64,000 nt of DNA, taken from positions 39,483,795-39,547,794 of the forward strand of contig OZ010593.1 of the NCBI GenBank assembly GCA_963932145.1, in the 5' to 3' direction. Shown piece after piece: positions 10,890 to 22,859 of this stretch. This DNA is from Acanthosepion lycidas (Eukaryota; Mollusca; Cephalopoda; Sepiida; Sepiidae). The translations under genes were made by a program, and so were the position numbers. The first letter of the stretch is position 1. Every line of letters begins with the position of its first letter. A model generated the notes under the pieces. The model saw only the letters and a list, made by a program, of their open reading frames with translations, was not told where the DNA came from and did not search any database.

Positions 10890-11213
10890 CTTTTTATATT
10901 TATTTAATTACAAATTCTTTTTATATTTATTTAATTACAAATTCTTTTTATATTTATTTAATCACAAATTCTTTTTATATTTATTTAATCACAAATTCTT
11001 TTTATATTTATTTAATCACAAATTCTTTTTATATTTATTTAATCACAAATTCTTTTTATATTTATTTAATCACAAATTCTTTTTATATTTATTTAATCAC
11101 AAATTCTTTTTATATTTATTTAATCACAAATTCTTTTTATATTTATTTAATCACAAATTCTTTTTATATTTATTTAATCACAAATTCTTTATATTTATTT
11201 AATCACAAATTCT
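10890..11213. repeat. Minisatellite: 27-bp unit, about 12 copies
   Basis: The unit includes ttctttttatatttattt followed by aatcacaaa. The first two copies have aattaca in place of aatcaca, the last lacks 3 bases, and the inner copies are identical. It is AT-rich and inside a SIN3 intron. The period equals that of the array at 4481-5317, but the sequence is unrelated. Confidence 0.94.
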
Positions 11214-11838
11214 TTTTTATTACAAATTTTGAACAATTTTAGCAACATTAAGTTATAAAAGATTATAAATAATTTAAGTTAATTTTTAGATTAAATATTT
11301 AATGCTTTTTTGTTTTGTAATAATGGTCTTATACTAAATATCTTTTTAAATGCAGTGTTAAAACAATCTGATCATAATTAGTTTGAACTTTTTTTAACAA
11401 AATAGGAAAGTAACTTAGATGTGATTGTTGCTAATCATTGTTCAATCATTTTTTTTAATCTTCAAATTTGCATGTTATTACTGTTTAATAGTAATGACCT
11501 AATGCACAGTTACTTGAAGTAGTGTCATCTTTTTTATGTTTTTTCATAAAGGAAGATAGTATTTAAAAAATAGTTACAAATTGTGCGTAGAAACAAAATG
11601 GTTTAAATAGAATTTTATAAGTTTGGTGTGTGTTATCTGGTAATGTTCGCTTTACGTGTTTTTATTTTTTAACAAATGTCCTCAAATGAAAGCAGTTTTC
11701 TGTTGAATGTTCTTTATGTAAAATAAGGAATTAAAATATATGCTAGTTTTACAACTGCTTGACTGTGTGTGTGTGTACCTTTTTATCTACAAAAGCAACT
11801 GCTTGCACTGATATTTATTTTTGTTGCTTATTTTGTAG

Positions 11839-12021
11839 TTGGCTCATTTTACTAGTGATGATACATGTGCTAGAATTTACAAAATCTACCATGAGGAGGC
11901 AAAGAATGGTGCAGTTGGGGGTCGAGTAGCAACTGCTCATCAGCGAGCGCATGCTGAGAATCTGTATCAGAAGCAAGTGGAAAATCTTCTTTGTGATGAA
12001 AACTGTTTTAAAATAATGATA
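11839..12021 (+). CDS. SIN3A: SIN3 co-repressor, internal coding exon (2 of 4 seen)
   Basis: Sixty-one codons in phase 0: LAHFTSDDTCARIYKIYHEE, then AKNGAVGGRVATAHQRAHAE, then NLYQKQVENLLCDENCFKIM and I. The pattern (Q)L.H..SD...C....Y, then NGA.GG, then Y....E.L..DENCFK.M is that of the conserved SIN3 C-terminal region, following directly on LVRQ of the previous exon. The acceptor is ttattttgtag and the donor is gtaagc at 12022. Splicing is in phase on both sides. A poly-T/CTTT tract follows within 20 bases of the donor. Confidence 0.95.
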
Positions 12022-12531
12022 GTAAGCATTGACGAATTTACTTTTTTTTTTTTCTTTTTCTTTTTTTTTTATGTACAAGAATCAGATGAGGATTTTGTGT
12101 TGAAAGAATTATTTTTGTTAGAAATTATTGCTTGAGTAATAAATGACAGTGATAAAATTATATAGATTATCTATATTTAAGAATAATTAGTTGAATATAC
12201 CAACTAGTTAATCTAAAATTTCATTACTGAATATCTGAAGCCATAAAAATTACCAATTTTTTCTTATTGCCATGTATTACTCAAGCTATATATATATATA
12301 TATATATTACTCAAAACTGACTAAAAATTTTAATTGTAAAGGGATTTCTTTAGAATTATAATAAACAAGGTTACTTATAAATATTTTAATTACATCCATT
12401 TTTATTTATATTTGTTAAAGATTTTTAATTACTTGATTGATTACAATGCATCAAATTAAGAACAAATTTAGCCACTGTTTTGAATTGGTTAAATTTATTC
12501 ATGTTAATTGAAATTTCTTTCAATTTTAAAG
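12022..12531 (+). other. SIN3 intron
   Basis: Short intron, AT-rich, with poly-T at 12042-12070 and a TA run at 12287-12307. Nothing else seen. Confidence 0.85.
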
Positions 12532-12719
12532 TACAAACGGGATTGTCGACTTACAATTGAGCTTCTGGATACGGAACAGCATGAGCAATCCGATGATGGT
12601 GCTGAGGACCCTAATAATACTACAAAATGGGCAAATTATATTGAAAGTTACACAGCTGAATCTGCCCTTCCCATGGATGTTCAGGAGAGCTTAACAAAAA
12701 AAGCTGTATTCTTACCCAG
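12532..12719 (+). CDS. SIN3A: SIN3 co-repressor, internal coding exon (3 of 4 seen)
   Basis: Sixty-two codons plus two bases: YKRDCRLTIELLDTEQHEQS, then DDGAEDPNNTTKWANYIESY, then TAESALPMDVQESLTKKAVF and LP, ending in AG of a split arginine codon. LTIELLDTE, the acidic linker, W..Y.E.Y and KK.VFLPR are SIN3 landmarks. The acceptor is caattttaaag before 12532 and the donor is gttagt at 12720. The split AG joins the G that opens the exon at 17745 to restore Arg, giving FLPR-NLR as in animal SIN3. Confidence 0.95.
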
Positions 12720-14639
12720 GTTAGTACATTTACTTGTCCACTTTGGGTGTATGCTAGCTAACCATCCTTCCAGATTTATAATGAAGAGATGCTTTATATG
12801 CAGACTCTTGTCCTAACTAAAACTTGTTTCAGTTGCAGCCATAACTAAATTTCTGCTTTGTAGCATTGTGTGTATGTGTGAGTGTGTGTTCTTTCTTTTG
12901 TGTAACCTTCAGCCTGCTGCTCGTTTGTTTAGAACTGCTTGCAACTTGGCACGACATTCTCTTGTTATTTGACCACATTAAATACAAATATATGAATGCT
13001 ATGTCAGCATCTTTTGTTTGAACAAAACTTTTATTGCTTTGTTTTAGGTTTAATCTGCCTTGTTTCAACCTGGGTTTTTTCATACATAAAATCTTATGCT
13101 TTGGGCATATAGAGGATATAATAGAATAGGATGTCCTATTATTGCATAAGATCAGGATTCACATCTGTAAATGTGATAATGTATATAATTTGCCTTTTCA
13201 GTTAATGGAGAAAATTTAAAATTTCTTTTGTCAAACTTGGTGAACATGTGTGTTGTATAAATGTTCTTAACATGCCAATAAGTATACTATTATAATCAAG
13301 AATTACATGTTACTATTTAGTTAAAACACTTAAAAAGGATATTTTTATGTGCATATTAGATACAGATTATAATAAAATCACTCAAATGGCTACTAAGAAT
13401 TAAAGAATAGTTCCTGTATAAAAATAAACAAAAATTCTAACTTTTTTTTTTTTCTCAATTTTTGTTTCGTTGTCTATTATAAATTTGTTTGAATGTGTGT
13501 GTGTGTGTGTGGGGGGGGGTTATGCAGCAATATTTATTGCATAAATGTGCTTTTGAGAACTAAATGTTTTCAAATGATGAAATTGTTATATTGATGCAGA
13601 CCTACATTATAAATATAGCTTTTGTTACGGTTTCTATTGGCAAGTTCTATAATTGATAGGAAAAGAAAAAAAAACTTGCTTATGTTCTTGATCTGATCAT
13701 AACTTATTTTGCAACAGCATTAGTTTTTTTTAAAGATTAGTAACATGTGCTATTGTTTATGCTTTTGTAATAACAAGCTGAATATTGCTTATACATTCCT
13801 GGCTACCATGCAAAATATTGAAAATTGCATGACTCCCTTGCTCGTTTCTATTTAAATGCTCCATTATAGTTTTGATACTTTTTCATTTCTTTTCAACTTT
13901 GCATCTTCCCCCAAATTAAACATATCTTCATCTTCACAAATTTAGTGTAAATTGACTTTTGTCTCAACTTCATTAATATTACAGACCTTATTCTTCATCT
14001 CTAAGAAACTAAGTATTAAGAAGTAATCTGCTTCAATTGAATTTTGTTGGCACGTTATAGATGTTGATTTTGAACTGTCTCTGTAGCTAATATTGTGAAT
14101 CCCTTAATATCTGCTATGTATTTCATAATAAAATTTTGTATTGTGGGGGGGGGTAATTTCCAATTATATTTTTATTGGATGTCATTTGGCAAATAAATTT
14201 TGGGGAAACATTTTTATGTAGCTAATCAATATTTTCTTGTAATGGTTATATTTTTATTTAACAATATTTACCTCCTGAAGAGTTCAATGAGCTTAAAATA
14301 GTTAAGAAATGTGTTAAAAGTAAATTCTTTCTCTTTATTTCATACATTTATTTTCACTCCTTGATCAGCTTTTTATCAGGAATATAGAAATGCTTTCAAA
14401 ATCTCTCTGCATTTTGGTTTGTGGATCTAATGTGACTTTCCTCTCATGACTGTCACTAAAACAAGATATGTTTATGGTCAAATTGATGTGATTTTTTTTT
14501 TTTTTTTTTTTTTTTTTTGTATTAAAAAATATCCAGGAAGTAATTATTTTCTTCATATTATAGGTTTAAAAAAAATTTAAGTCAGTTTAAATTGACTAAG
14601 TTGAATTTGCTTTTTTCTAAATACATCACCAACACCACA

Positions 14640-15520
14640 AGCAGAAGCAGTCATTATGCTTGCGTTTTGGCCCTTGTACCCTCCGGCCTTCTTCAAGTGA
14701 CTTGGTGGTTTGAGACAATTGGGCTCCTCTGTTGGAGAGTACACAAAGATAACCTAAAGGCATTTTTGTGTATGATCAATATACCTCCAGTTGGTTCCAG
14801 TATATACCAACATGAAAAAAAGTTTAGTGATGGTATTGTGATTATCTCTAATAACATCAGGAAAATGACTATATTAACTTCAATAAGAGATTCCATACAG
14901 TTCACAATGGAAAAAGAAACTGAGATGAACTAGCTTTTCTGGATATATTAATAACTCACACAAAGCATGGATTGAAGACTTCCAAATACTGAAAGATAAT
15001 CATGATTATATATGCCCTTCAAGTTAACAACCATACTGCAAGCCTAACATTGGTTTCCATAAGCAGGGACAGAAAGGTCAGACAAGCAAAAATATACTAC
15101 AGTCTGTTAAACCCTAAATAAGAGATACCTCTGAAAATTCTTGGAGGATCTGCAGACCATATAATATCAGGACAGTAGTAAAAATCAGCTCAAACCCTTT
15201 GAAGCTATTTCCCTGAACTAAGACCCATGGAAGAAAATATAAGAAAGAAGTGTATTCTATTCCATGTGGTTGTTTCAAGGAATGCACCAGCCACTTTCTA
15301 AAAGTTGGGGAACATCGAAAAGAAAATTCATTGAAATTATACATGGCTGATCATGTTGAGGGAAATCATTAATCCCAGTGAAATGAAGTCAAGATAACTG
15401 AAAGAATTAGTGTATACATTAAGCATTGACAACATCTGTAGTAGACAAAGTCTTTAGATTAATACCCTTTGAAAGTCTCTAAGAAAGAAGCTGAGTACAG
15501 TTATTGGGTTTAAGGCTCCA
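14640..15520 (+). mobile_element. Penelope-like retroelement fragment
   Basis: The + strand reading, broken by stops and frameshifts, gives in order: VIISNNIRKMTILTSIRDSI and FTMEKETEM near 14840-14930 (end of the RT-like region); ICRPYNIRTVVK near 15150-15180; then a GIY-YIG-like nuclease end, KKEVYSIPCGCFKEC, then GEHRKENS and MADHVEGNH, near 15245-15370. YSIPC.C and the EHRK.....(S)..ADH pattern are hallmarks of the Penelope GIY-YIG endonuclease. A piece of the element tail in opposite orientation (ccttgtaccctccggcc, then ttcttcaag) stands in front at about 14670-14700, as often seen with the inverted terminal copies of these elements. Not active. Confidence 0.75.
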
Positions 15521-16301
15521 AAATATCACTATTGTTTATCCAAAAAAATAAATGTGCCTGTGAATTAGTGTTGGTACAAATCTGGTTTCCTGGTTTTTGT
15601 GAAATTCAATCAGTTGAGTGGAAGAAAACTGACAAGTAACACAAATGTGAATGAAACTGGTGAGTATTAATGGATATGAAATATCCCCATAACATCTACT
15701 ATTCAACACTGTTACAGAGTACAATGACAGACACTGAAGAAGGCTAGAGAGTACAATCAAATGTGTATGCTGGTCCAAATAATAAAGTATATAATCATTA
15801 TTCATTTCAAAGGTTCTGATATATATAATTTTTTTTCTTTTTGTACTTGATTTTATTAGAGCTTTAAAACCATACATTTTAAGAGTATGCATAAATATAT
15901 ACATAAATATTTTAAAACAAAAGGAGAGGAAGAGCAAGGATAAGCAAAAAAAAATTATTACTGTAATGTGGTAGATCAAAAAAGAAACAACAAAAAGTGC
16001 TAACTGTTTATTGCTCCTCTCTCTCCAATACTCAATCGAGGACAAAAAATAAAATATGCATAGTGGCTATTTGGTGGGGGTGGAGTAGAAAATGGTACCA
16101 GATAATCAGCAGTATAAATCAGACAGAAAAGTGTACCATCTATTTGGGATTACTGTTGATTGGTGAGTTTAGCAAAAGATTTGCTCAGCAAATTTCTCAA
16201 AATGTATAGCTTTATTTTCCCACTAATCCACAGCTTTGTTTTTATTTCCCAGTCAATGTTGAAATAAATTTCTAAAGATGTCTATGCAGATATTAGTTCA
16301 G

Positions 16302-16339
<38 letters not shown>

Positions 16340-16342
16340 CAG

Positions 16343-16402
16343 TGTGATGCTGAATATATTGACAGAACTAGTTGGATTGGGGAGTTGATCAGTATGTACC
16401 AG
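16343..16402 (+). other. Candidate cryptic/poison exon in a SIN3 intron
   Basis: A long T tract then atgtcag, 60 bases, and gtaaaa. The length is a multiple of 3, but in the phase left by the exon at 12532-12719 it meets TGA, so inclusion would truncate SIN3. It is open only in the phase SIN3 does not use (CDAEYIDRTSWIGELISMYQ). Not conserved SIN3 sequence. Confidence 0.2.
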
Positions 16403-17744
16403 GTAAAATCCATTGAGGGCAGTATGAACATTGCATACTTGTTAATGTTTTGGGTTTGCAATTGCAAAATGTTTAATAATCTGACTTGTGCCTTGTCTTT
16501 TACTTGAGATTTCTTCATGGCAGTCAGCAAGACACCTTCAGATTGCCATTTAACAGTGCCTGAGACCCTTTATATCAAGTCTAAGCAAGCAACCAACCTT
16601 TGGTTTGTCAGAAGGAATGGCTGCTTGGTCTAAATGTAATCTGATTTATACTGCTGATTTTCTGTTAGCATTTTTCCTTCTCCTCTCTAGTCATTGTGCA
16701 TATGGTTTTGTCCTCAGTTGAGCTCAGAAGAATGAGAAGTGATCACTCCTTAGTTTTTTGGGTTTGTTTTTTTTTTATCTACTTTATGGTGAATAAAGTT
16801 TGTTGGAAATTTCTTATTTCTTGCACTCAGGGCTTATTTGCTAAAATGTTTTAAACAAAAAAGTAAGCAAATTCTGGTTGCATTTTTTTCAGGTTGTATT
16901 TGTATGCTAGTACGGAATGTGTTAAGGCATCTTTTCAAAAAAAATAAAAATAAAAATAATTTCCATATCTGGTTGGATGATCTGTAGGAATTATCCTTGT
17001 AAAAATGAATGCTGTGAAACATAGTGGGGATGGCAGTGAATGGAAGTAGTTTAATAAAATGTTATTTATATAGCACATTTACTGCAGAACTATGATAGTA
17101 AAGAATTCATGTCCAGGTTGAATTTAGACATTTTTTTCTTCTGTTCACCCCTGACTGGCATTTTATTCCCCAAATCCAAATAAGTGACTGAGGTAGACAC
17201 AGACAATGACAATTCCCTGTATTTATCTCTCTTCAAATATTAGATTTGTGTTTATGTATTTGTCTGCCTTAAACTGCCAGCAACTCAAATATAGACAATG
17301 TATAACCGGACTTAGACCATAAATGTTTCAATTGAAAAGTTGTTAGAACCAACCTTTTTGAAATTTAAAATGTACCAAGCAAGACTAACCTCAACTCCCA
17401 CTCACATCCTATCCTGCCCTGCTGAGTTTGGTGCATCTGAAGCAATCGGCTGGTGGCTATCTTTTGAGAGTTAATGAATACTAGCCCTTAATAGAAACCA
17501 GGGCAGAATTTGAGAAGCATGACAATTACATTTCAGTGACTGTAGGTGGGCACAAATGGAATAAACATGTCCATGAAGGAACAAATTTTGTATTTGTTCC
17601 ACTGGCCCATAGTTATGAGTATTAGCAACAAGGAGTTGATCCCTGGTCCTGGATCCAGAAGGTTTGAGCAAGCAAAATATTTTGCTGCTAATTAGAAATT
17701 CCATGTTGATGAGTTTTTACCGAAAGCTTATTTCCCCTTCACAG

Positions 17745-17955
17745 GAACCTGAGACACCGTAATTTACTGAAGGATTCCCCTGGAAAAGACTGTGATCGTG
17801 ACAGTGCCGCTGCCTATGGTAAACGGTTACATAATGACATCGACATTATCGACAACACTGAATGCAAGTTCAATGTGAACTCATTCAAAATGGTTTATGT
17901 GGTGAACAGCGAGAGCTACTTGTACAAAAAGCTCTCTCTGAAGCATGCAAGGGAG
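17745..17955 (+). CDS. SIN3A: SIN3 co-repressor, internal coding exon (4 of 4 seen)
   Basis: One base completing Arg, then 70 codons: NLRHRNLLKDSPGKDCDRDS, then AAAYGKRLHNDIDIIDNTEC, then KFNVNSFKMVYVVNSESYLY and KKLSLKHARE. C.F..NS.KMVYV..SE.Y.Y is a strongly conserved SIN3 motif near the C-terminus. The acceptor is ttccccttcacag and the donor is gtaagt at 17956, on a codon boundary. Animal SIN3 continues for about 60-90 residues after this point (a W-rich stretch), which must be encoded by at least one further exon. I did not find it in the rest of the window. Confidence 0.95.
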
Positions 17956-19712
17956 GTAAGTCGTTTTTTATTTGTGTCTGAACTGCCCTCATCAAACTCT
18001 TAAGAGAATTATTTCTGCTTATAAACATTTTACTTTTGAATAATTACAGTTTTTATCACTCGTCAATCTACTCTTGTCTCTTTCCCTGCCAGCTCTTATG
18101 TGAATCTTTCAGAGGTGGGCTTTGCTTCTTTATCTCTGCCCCTACTACTAACCAAATTTTACTTCCCAGTAAAAAGCTTGCATTATATATTAGGACCAAC
18201 TCCTTTGACTCGCATAGTTTTGATGTGCCTTTAATCTCTAGTAGCAATTCTGGTTTGTTCTGACCATGGAGGAAATTCAGTTTTTGACAAGTTTCTGCAG
18301 CAGTTTCCACTATTTTCTTAATAAATTACTCTTTGTGGTGATCATAGTCATGTTATTAGTTTTTCTCTTAGTTGATTATCTACTCTGTTGGGGGAAGTCA
18401 AAACCCTTGGCTTGGTTTCAATTTTTGGGCTATAAACCTTGAAGCTTTATAGGATTATTTAATATATATATATATAATCTTATATTTGAAGTTGACACTT
18501 TTTTTTTTTTTTTTTTTTTTTATTAATGACATTCAAACCGAGTATACGTTATGCAAAATTTGATCACACTTTTTCTTTGCTATATTTGAAAGTATGCTTT
18601 TCTAGAGATCCTCTTAAATTTCCTCTAGAATTTTTTCAGCATTAAACTACATTATTATATGCATATTTGGGTGGTTATTTATTTGCATCTTAAAAAACAA
18701 ATTCACTTTTCTTTTTTTTCTTTTTTTTCTTTTTTTTTCTTTTTATAAAACCTTTTTCTTTGCTTGTCCTTTGTCAACTCTTTCAGTAGTAAATATGCTT
18801 ACACAAACCAACTCCATATTAAATATTTTCTGTGCTTAATATTTATATATTATCACTTTAGTTGTGACTTTAAAACCATTAAAAATATTTTGTAATTATA
18901 TTTGATATTTTTCTATAAAAAAAAACTGTTTCAAAACAATTTGGGGAGGGAGTAACACTTTTGGCCTGTCTTATTTTAAAGCTCCAATTATGACTAAGTT
19001 TTTAAATCTTGATTGCTATTTATTTTGTTTGCTTTTAACATTTCTTCAGCATGGTTTCTTGCCAGATTTGATGTTTTGATTATCCAGGTTTGAATTCCCT
19101 GTCTTGACTGCCATATTTTTCAAAATGGACAAGTCTGCAAATGTTAATTTTTGCTTTCCATGTGAATGTGTTCATAAATTTGAGCATTTTGTGTGCTTTT
19201 GCAATGAACAGGATTTTTGTTCTTGGCTTAACATTGTGCTTTATATTTGTTGCAATACTTGTTTCTATTTACTAGAATTTCTTTCAAAGACAATCTAAAT
19301 CTTTTTCTTTTGATGTACAAAAATTGACTGGGATATTGTATTAAATACTTAACTAAACAATATTTCAAATAATTTGACAATAGAAAAATAGGCATTGAAA
19401 ATTGACAAAGATGTTAGGCTAAGTATTTTTTTTTTTTTTACATTTCAAATGCATTGAGATTGTTAAAAATAATTGAGGATGTGAAAATTCTTCTGTAAAT
19501 GATTTTCTTATGTCTTGAGCCCTCTTTATTTTGCATATCTTTCTCTGTTTTGTCCTAGTCTTTTTAAAAGAAATTCTTACTAAATTCTTAAATATACTTT
19601 TAATAATTTTCTTATTCTATTGAAGATTTTGCACTTATAAAGATTTTACAATAAATATTAGTTTACATGCAGACAGTAAATTTCAATTTAACCTCTGTAT
19701 CTGCAGTTTAAC
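17956..19712 (+). other. Probable SIN3 intron, left of the gap
   Basis: AT-rich, with TA and poly-T runs (18462-18522, 18712-18745). No coding or transposon signal recognised. Confidence 0.6.
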
Positions 19713-19912
19713 NNNNNNNNNNNNNNNNNNNNNNNNNNNNNNNNNNNNNNNNNNNNNNNNNNNNNNNNNNNNNNNNNNNNNNNNNNNNNNNNNNNNNNNN
19801 NNNNNNNNNNNNNNNNNNNNNNNNNNNNNNNNNNNNNNNNNNNNNNNNNNNNNNNNNNNNNNNNNNNNNNNNNNNNNNNNNNNNNNNNNNNNNNNNNNNN
19901 NNNNNNNNNNNN
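19713..19912. other. Assembly gap (200 N)
   Basis: Unknown bases. The size of exactly 200 suggests a placeholder rather than a measured length. It touches the left end of a giant palindrome, a structure that often breaks assemblies. Confidence 0.98.
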
Positions 19913-20838
19913 GTTTATATGAAGAGTGAGGTGTTGAATTGAAATTAAGAGGGACCAAAATAGGAGTTTATTTATGTTGGTCATAAATAAACTCCTATTT
20001 TGGTCCCTTTAATTATATATATATTTTGGTCCCTTTAATTATATAAGGAATTTAGGTTCCTGCTTGGGAAAACCAAATTATACCAACAACAAATATTTTA
20101 ATAGGATTAACAATAAATTGTATTTAGACAATATAAAGAATAGAATTAAGGGTTTTATATCAAGCAATGGGGGATTTAAAGATAGAATAAATTATCCATT
20201 TATCACATTAAGGATCAGTTAAATTATTAGGAAGACCAAGCTATATCTGAAATTCTTTAAGAGAAAAATATTAAAATTAATCAGTGGGGTTGCATCAATT
20301 AGAGGACTGTTATATGATAGGATTAAGTCAGAGAATAGAGAGAGATTATAGAAGTTAATTATCTTTATATATTTAACATTTAATGTTAAATATATAACAA
20401 TAATTAACTTATATAATCTATATACATTTAAAATAACTTCTATAATTTCCCTCTATTCTCCATATTAATCCTATCTTATAGCAGTCTCCTAATTGATGCA
20501 ACCCCACTTTGATTAACTTCTTACTTTGATAATTTTTCTCTTAAAGAATTTCAGATATAGCTTGGTCTCCCTAATAATGTAACTGATCCTTAATATGATA
20601 AATGGATAATTTATTCTCTCTTTAAATCCCCCATTACTTAATATAAAACCCTTAATTCTATTTATATTGTCTAAATACAAATTATTGTTAATCCTATTAA
20701 AACATATTTGTTGGTATTCCCTGGCGGGAACTTAAATTCCTTTATATATAATTAAAGGCTTTGGTCATAAATAAACTTCAGTTGTCAGCCCCTCTTTTTG
20801 TTTCAATTCAATAACTCACTCTTCATATAACCCCAACC
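19913..20838. mobile_element. Giant imperfect palindrome (fold-back/MITE-like element)
   Basis: The left arm (19913 to about 20380) and right arm (about 20400-20838) are imperfect reverse complements over nearly their whole length. For example, gtttatatgaagagtgag at 19913 pairs with ctcactcttcatataac near 20817-20833, and the ggggttgcatcaatt, agatatagcttggtc and aatggataatttatt blocks recur in inverted order. The centre is the small palindrome near 20375-20395. The left arm extends into the gap. No coding sequence is visible, so it would be a non-autonomous element. The family was not identified. Confidence 0.85.
19950..20008. repeat. 27-bp perfect hairpin nested in the palindrome arm
   Basis: 19950-19976 is the exact reverse complement of 19982-20008, with loop 19977-19981. 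The stretch tttggtccctttaattata is then repeated directly at 20025-20043. The right arm of the big palindrome does not have this extra hairpin in full, so it was gained later or lost there. Confidence 0.9.
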
Positions 20839-21099
20839 TTGATGAGGTGTCATTTTGGGCAGGTTTGTATCTTTTTCTTGACTGCTATCAAATGAAATTC
20901 TAAATCCCTGATTCAGGGGCTGAAGAGGAGTGGTGCAAGTTTGCACCAGTTTGAAATAGGCTATACCCACGTGAGGTAATTTGAGATTTTTTGCTGTATA
21001 ATATATATTTCCCCAAATAAAAGAAATGCTAAAAAAAACTGGATCGTTAATCTGTTCTATTATTTTTTAATGTGCTCAATACGCAAAGAGCATAATATT

Positions 21100-22769
21100 T
21101 TTAAATATATATAACATAATCACTCCGTGTCACTACTAGACAATAAACATGCCTGCTTTCTGTTTTCCAGTGGCATAAATTTTTCATTTTGTCACTGGAT
21201 ATATTTAATGGTGATATATATTCACGTGTATCTTGAATAAAATTAATATCTTGTGTTTCTTTTGTTTCACTGGTTTTGAATACAGATTTGGTTATTAGAA
21301 GCTGTGATTTTATTTGTTCTTTATGATTCTTCATGACATGCCATAATCATTTTCAAATCATGTTGGAATTGTATAGCTCATTCAACATTGTTATCATTTG
21401 TAAGAATGATTTCTAAGTTTATTGGCTATTTGGAGGCCTTCTAGAATTGTACTTACAGATATTGGAACCACTTCATCATTATCACTATAAACTAATGTGG
21501 AATCAGATACATTCTATGAAATACTCTCTATAATTTGTTCTTCATTAGGAGCTTCATCAATTCTGCAATACTGTCAATTAATTCTTCAAAACCTTCTCTG
21601 ACAAAGTGATGATATCAGAATGTAATTTGTTTGTATTTTTATTAGAGACAAGATTTTTATGCTTTACACATTCTGGCCAAAGTGATCTCCAACATGCATC
21701 CAACTTTAATTTGGATAAAGCCAGGGCAGCATATTTAACACAGTTATAGTAAAAAAAAGTTTCCATAATTGAAAGTGTACCAGCTTTTTCTAGTTCATCT
21801 GTAATATATTCAAATATTTGCTGGATATATTATTTGAATGTTGAAATTATACTCTGATCATTCAGTTGAATCAGGGATGTTTTATTAGGTGGCAAGAATA
21901 TTACTTTTACATTCAGGTGTTTCAAATCTGGATCACTAGGTGCATTGTTTATAAGTAAAAAGACCTTTATCTTCCATATATCTTTTTACTTCAGGAACAA
22001 AGCAATTGTTAAACCATTCAGTAAATCTTTCTGCTGTCACACCTTTCATTGCACGTGGACAAACTTATCAATTAATTAATAACTGTTTTAACAATCTCCT
22101 CAAGTGTTACTACATAAGAAATTTACATGGTCTTTAGCTGCCTTAAAACTACTGGCTCTTTTCTCTGATTTTGCTGTATGTTTTGTTTGTCTTTTCTTTT
22201 TTCAAAAGCGACCAGTTTCATCTGCATTGAGAACTGGTTCTGAAATTTAGCCGCTGCCTTCAATTATTTCAGTTAGTTTTGGAAGGAATTCTTCAGCAAC
22301 ATTCTTATCATCTGCCGATGAAATTTCACTGTTCATTTTTATATTATGGAGTGTGTGTCTTTTGAGAAATTTTGTCAGCCATCTCGTACTTGCAGCAAAT
22401 TCAGTCTTCTTTTTATCACTAGACAGATGTAACACATTTGATGACTCCAGATTAATAATTTTCTTGTAAAATCATAATGCCATCTGTCTTATGGTTTTAC
22501 TATGTACTGGTATCCATTTTTTTTTTTTTTTGTAATCATGTCTCTTGTATATGATGACAACTTGGCAGATAATTTTGTTCCAGAAGCTACAAATTTTCTA
22601 ATGGCGCAATCATTCCCTTTTAATCATTCTTATTGTAGCTTTGTTCAAGGCAGAAAGCTCTACCCAAGAACACTGCACTTTCGCCCTTATGAAGACAATC
22701 CAAAATATTGATCTTGGTCTCCAAAGAAATTGAGGCTCTTTTATTTTTCTTAGATGTATCAACTGACAT
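21100..22769 (-). pseudogene. Tigger/pogo-type transposase pseudogene
   Basis: Tigger elements are Tc1-mariner-superfamily DNA transposons with a CENP-B-like DNA-binding part and a DDE catalytic domain. The probable start is the ATG at 22769 (MSVDTSKKNKRASISLETK), the psq helix-turn-helix, with KGESAVFLGRAF following. Next comes the CENP-B HTH (AASTRWLTKFLKRHTLHN, 22330-22400). Catalytic landmarks: NADETG near 22225, INNAP near 21945 (usually LDNAP, so the second Asp is Asn), and FLPPNKTSLIQLNDQ near 21860-21900. The C-terminus has KLKLDACWRSLWPE near 21665-21710. Many stops and frameshifts break it. Terminal inverted repeats were not identified. Confidence 0.87.
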
Positions 22770-22859
22770 TTTGAGGTAGGTTATCACAATCGCAAATGAA
22801 TTAAAAAAAAAAAAAAAAAAAAAATGTAGCAGAGGATGAAACACATGACATTTTTCATA

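Larger units (their letters stand above)
9151..11838 (+). other. SIN3 intron
   Basis: Intron between two SIN3 exons. It holds long poly-T tracts (9179-9195, 9542-9609, 10200-10238), a GT run (10239-10260), a possible 9-nt microexon (9658-9666), a 26-bp hairpin (10777-10832) and a 27-bp minisatellite (10890-11213). Confidence 0.85.
12720..17744 (+). other. SIN3 intron (5.0 kb)
   Basis: Holds a GT/GGGGG microsatellite near 13494-13520, a poly-T run (14492-14518), a Penelope-like fragment (about 14640-15520), a poly-T run (16307-16335) just before a possible cryptic exon (16343-16402), and otherwise plain AT-rich sequence. Confidence 0.85.

Noticed and set aside
15536-16045. 169-codon minus-strand frame
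   Set aside because: It overlaps decayed Penelope DNA and an intron; residues are low-complexity (Phe, Leu, Ile) with no domain or splice context.
17471-17704. Minus-strand 77-codon protein near SIN3
   Set aside because: Lies opposite the intron directly before exon 17745; no motif and no splice context.
18036-19300. Terminal SIN3 exon just after 17955
   Set aside because: No frame here shows the W-rich tail of SIN3 proteins or a good acceptor followed by conserved sequence.
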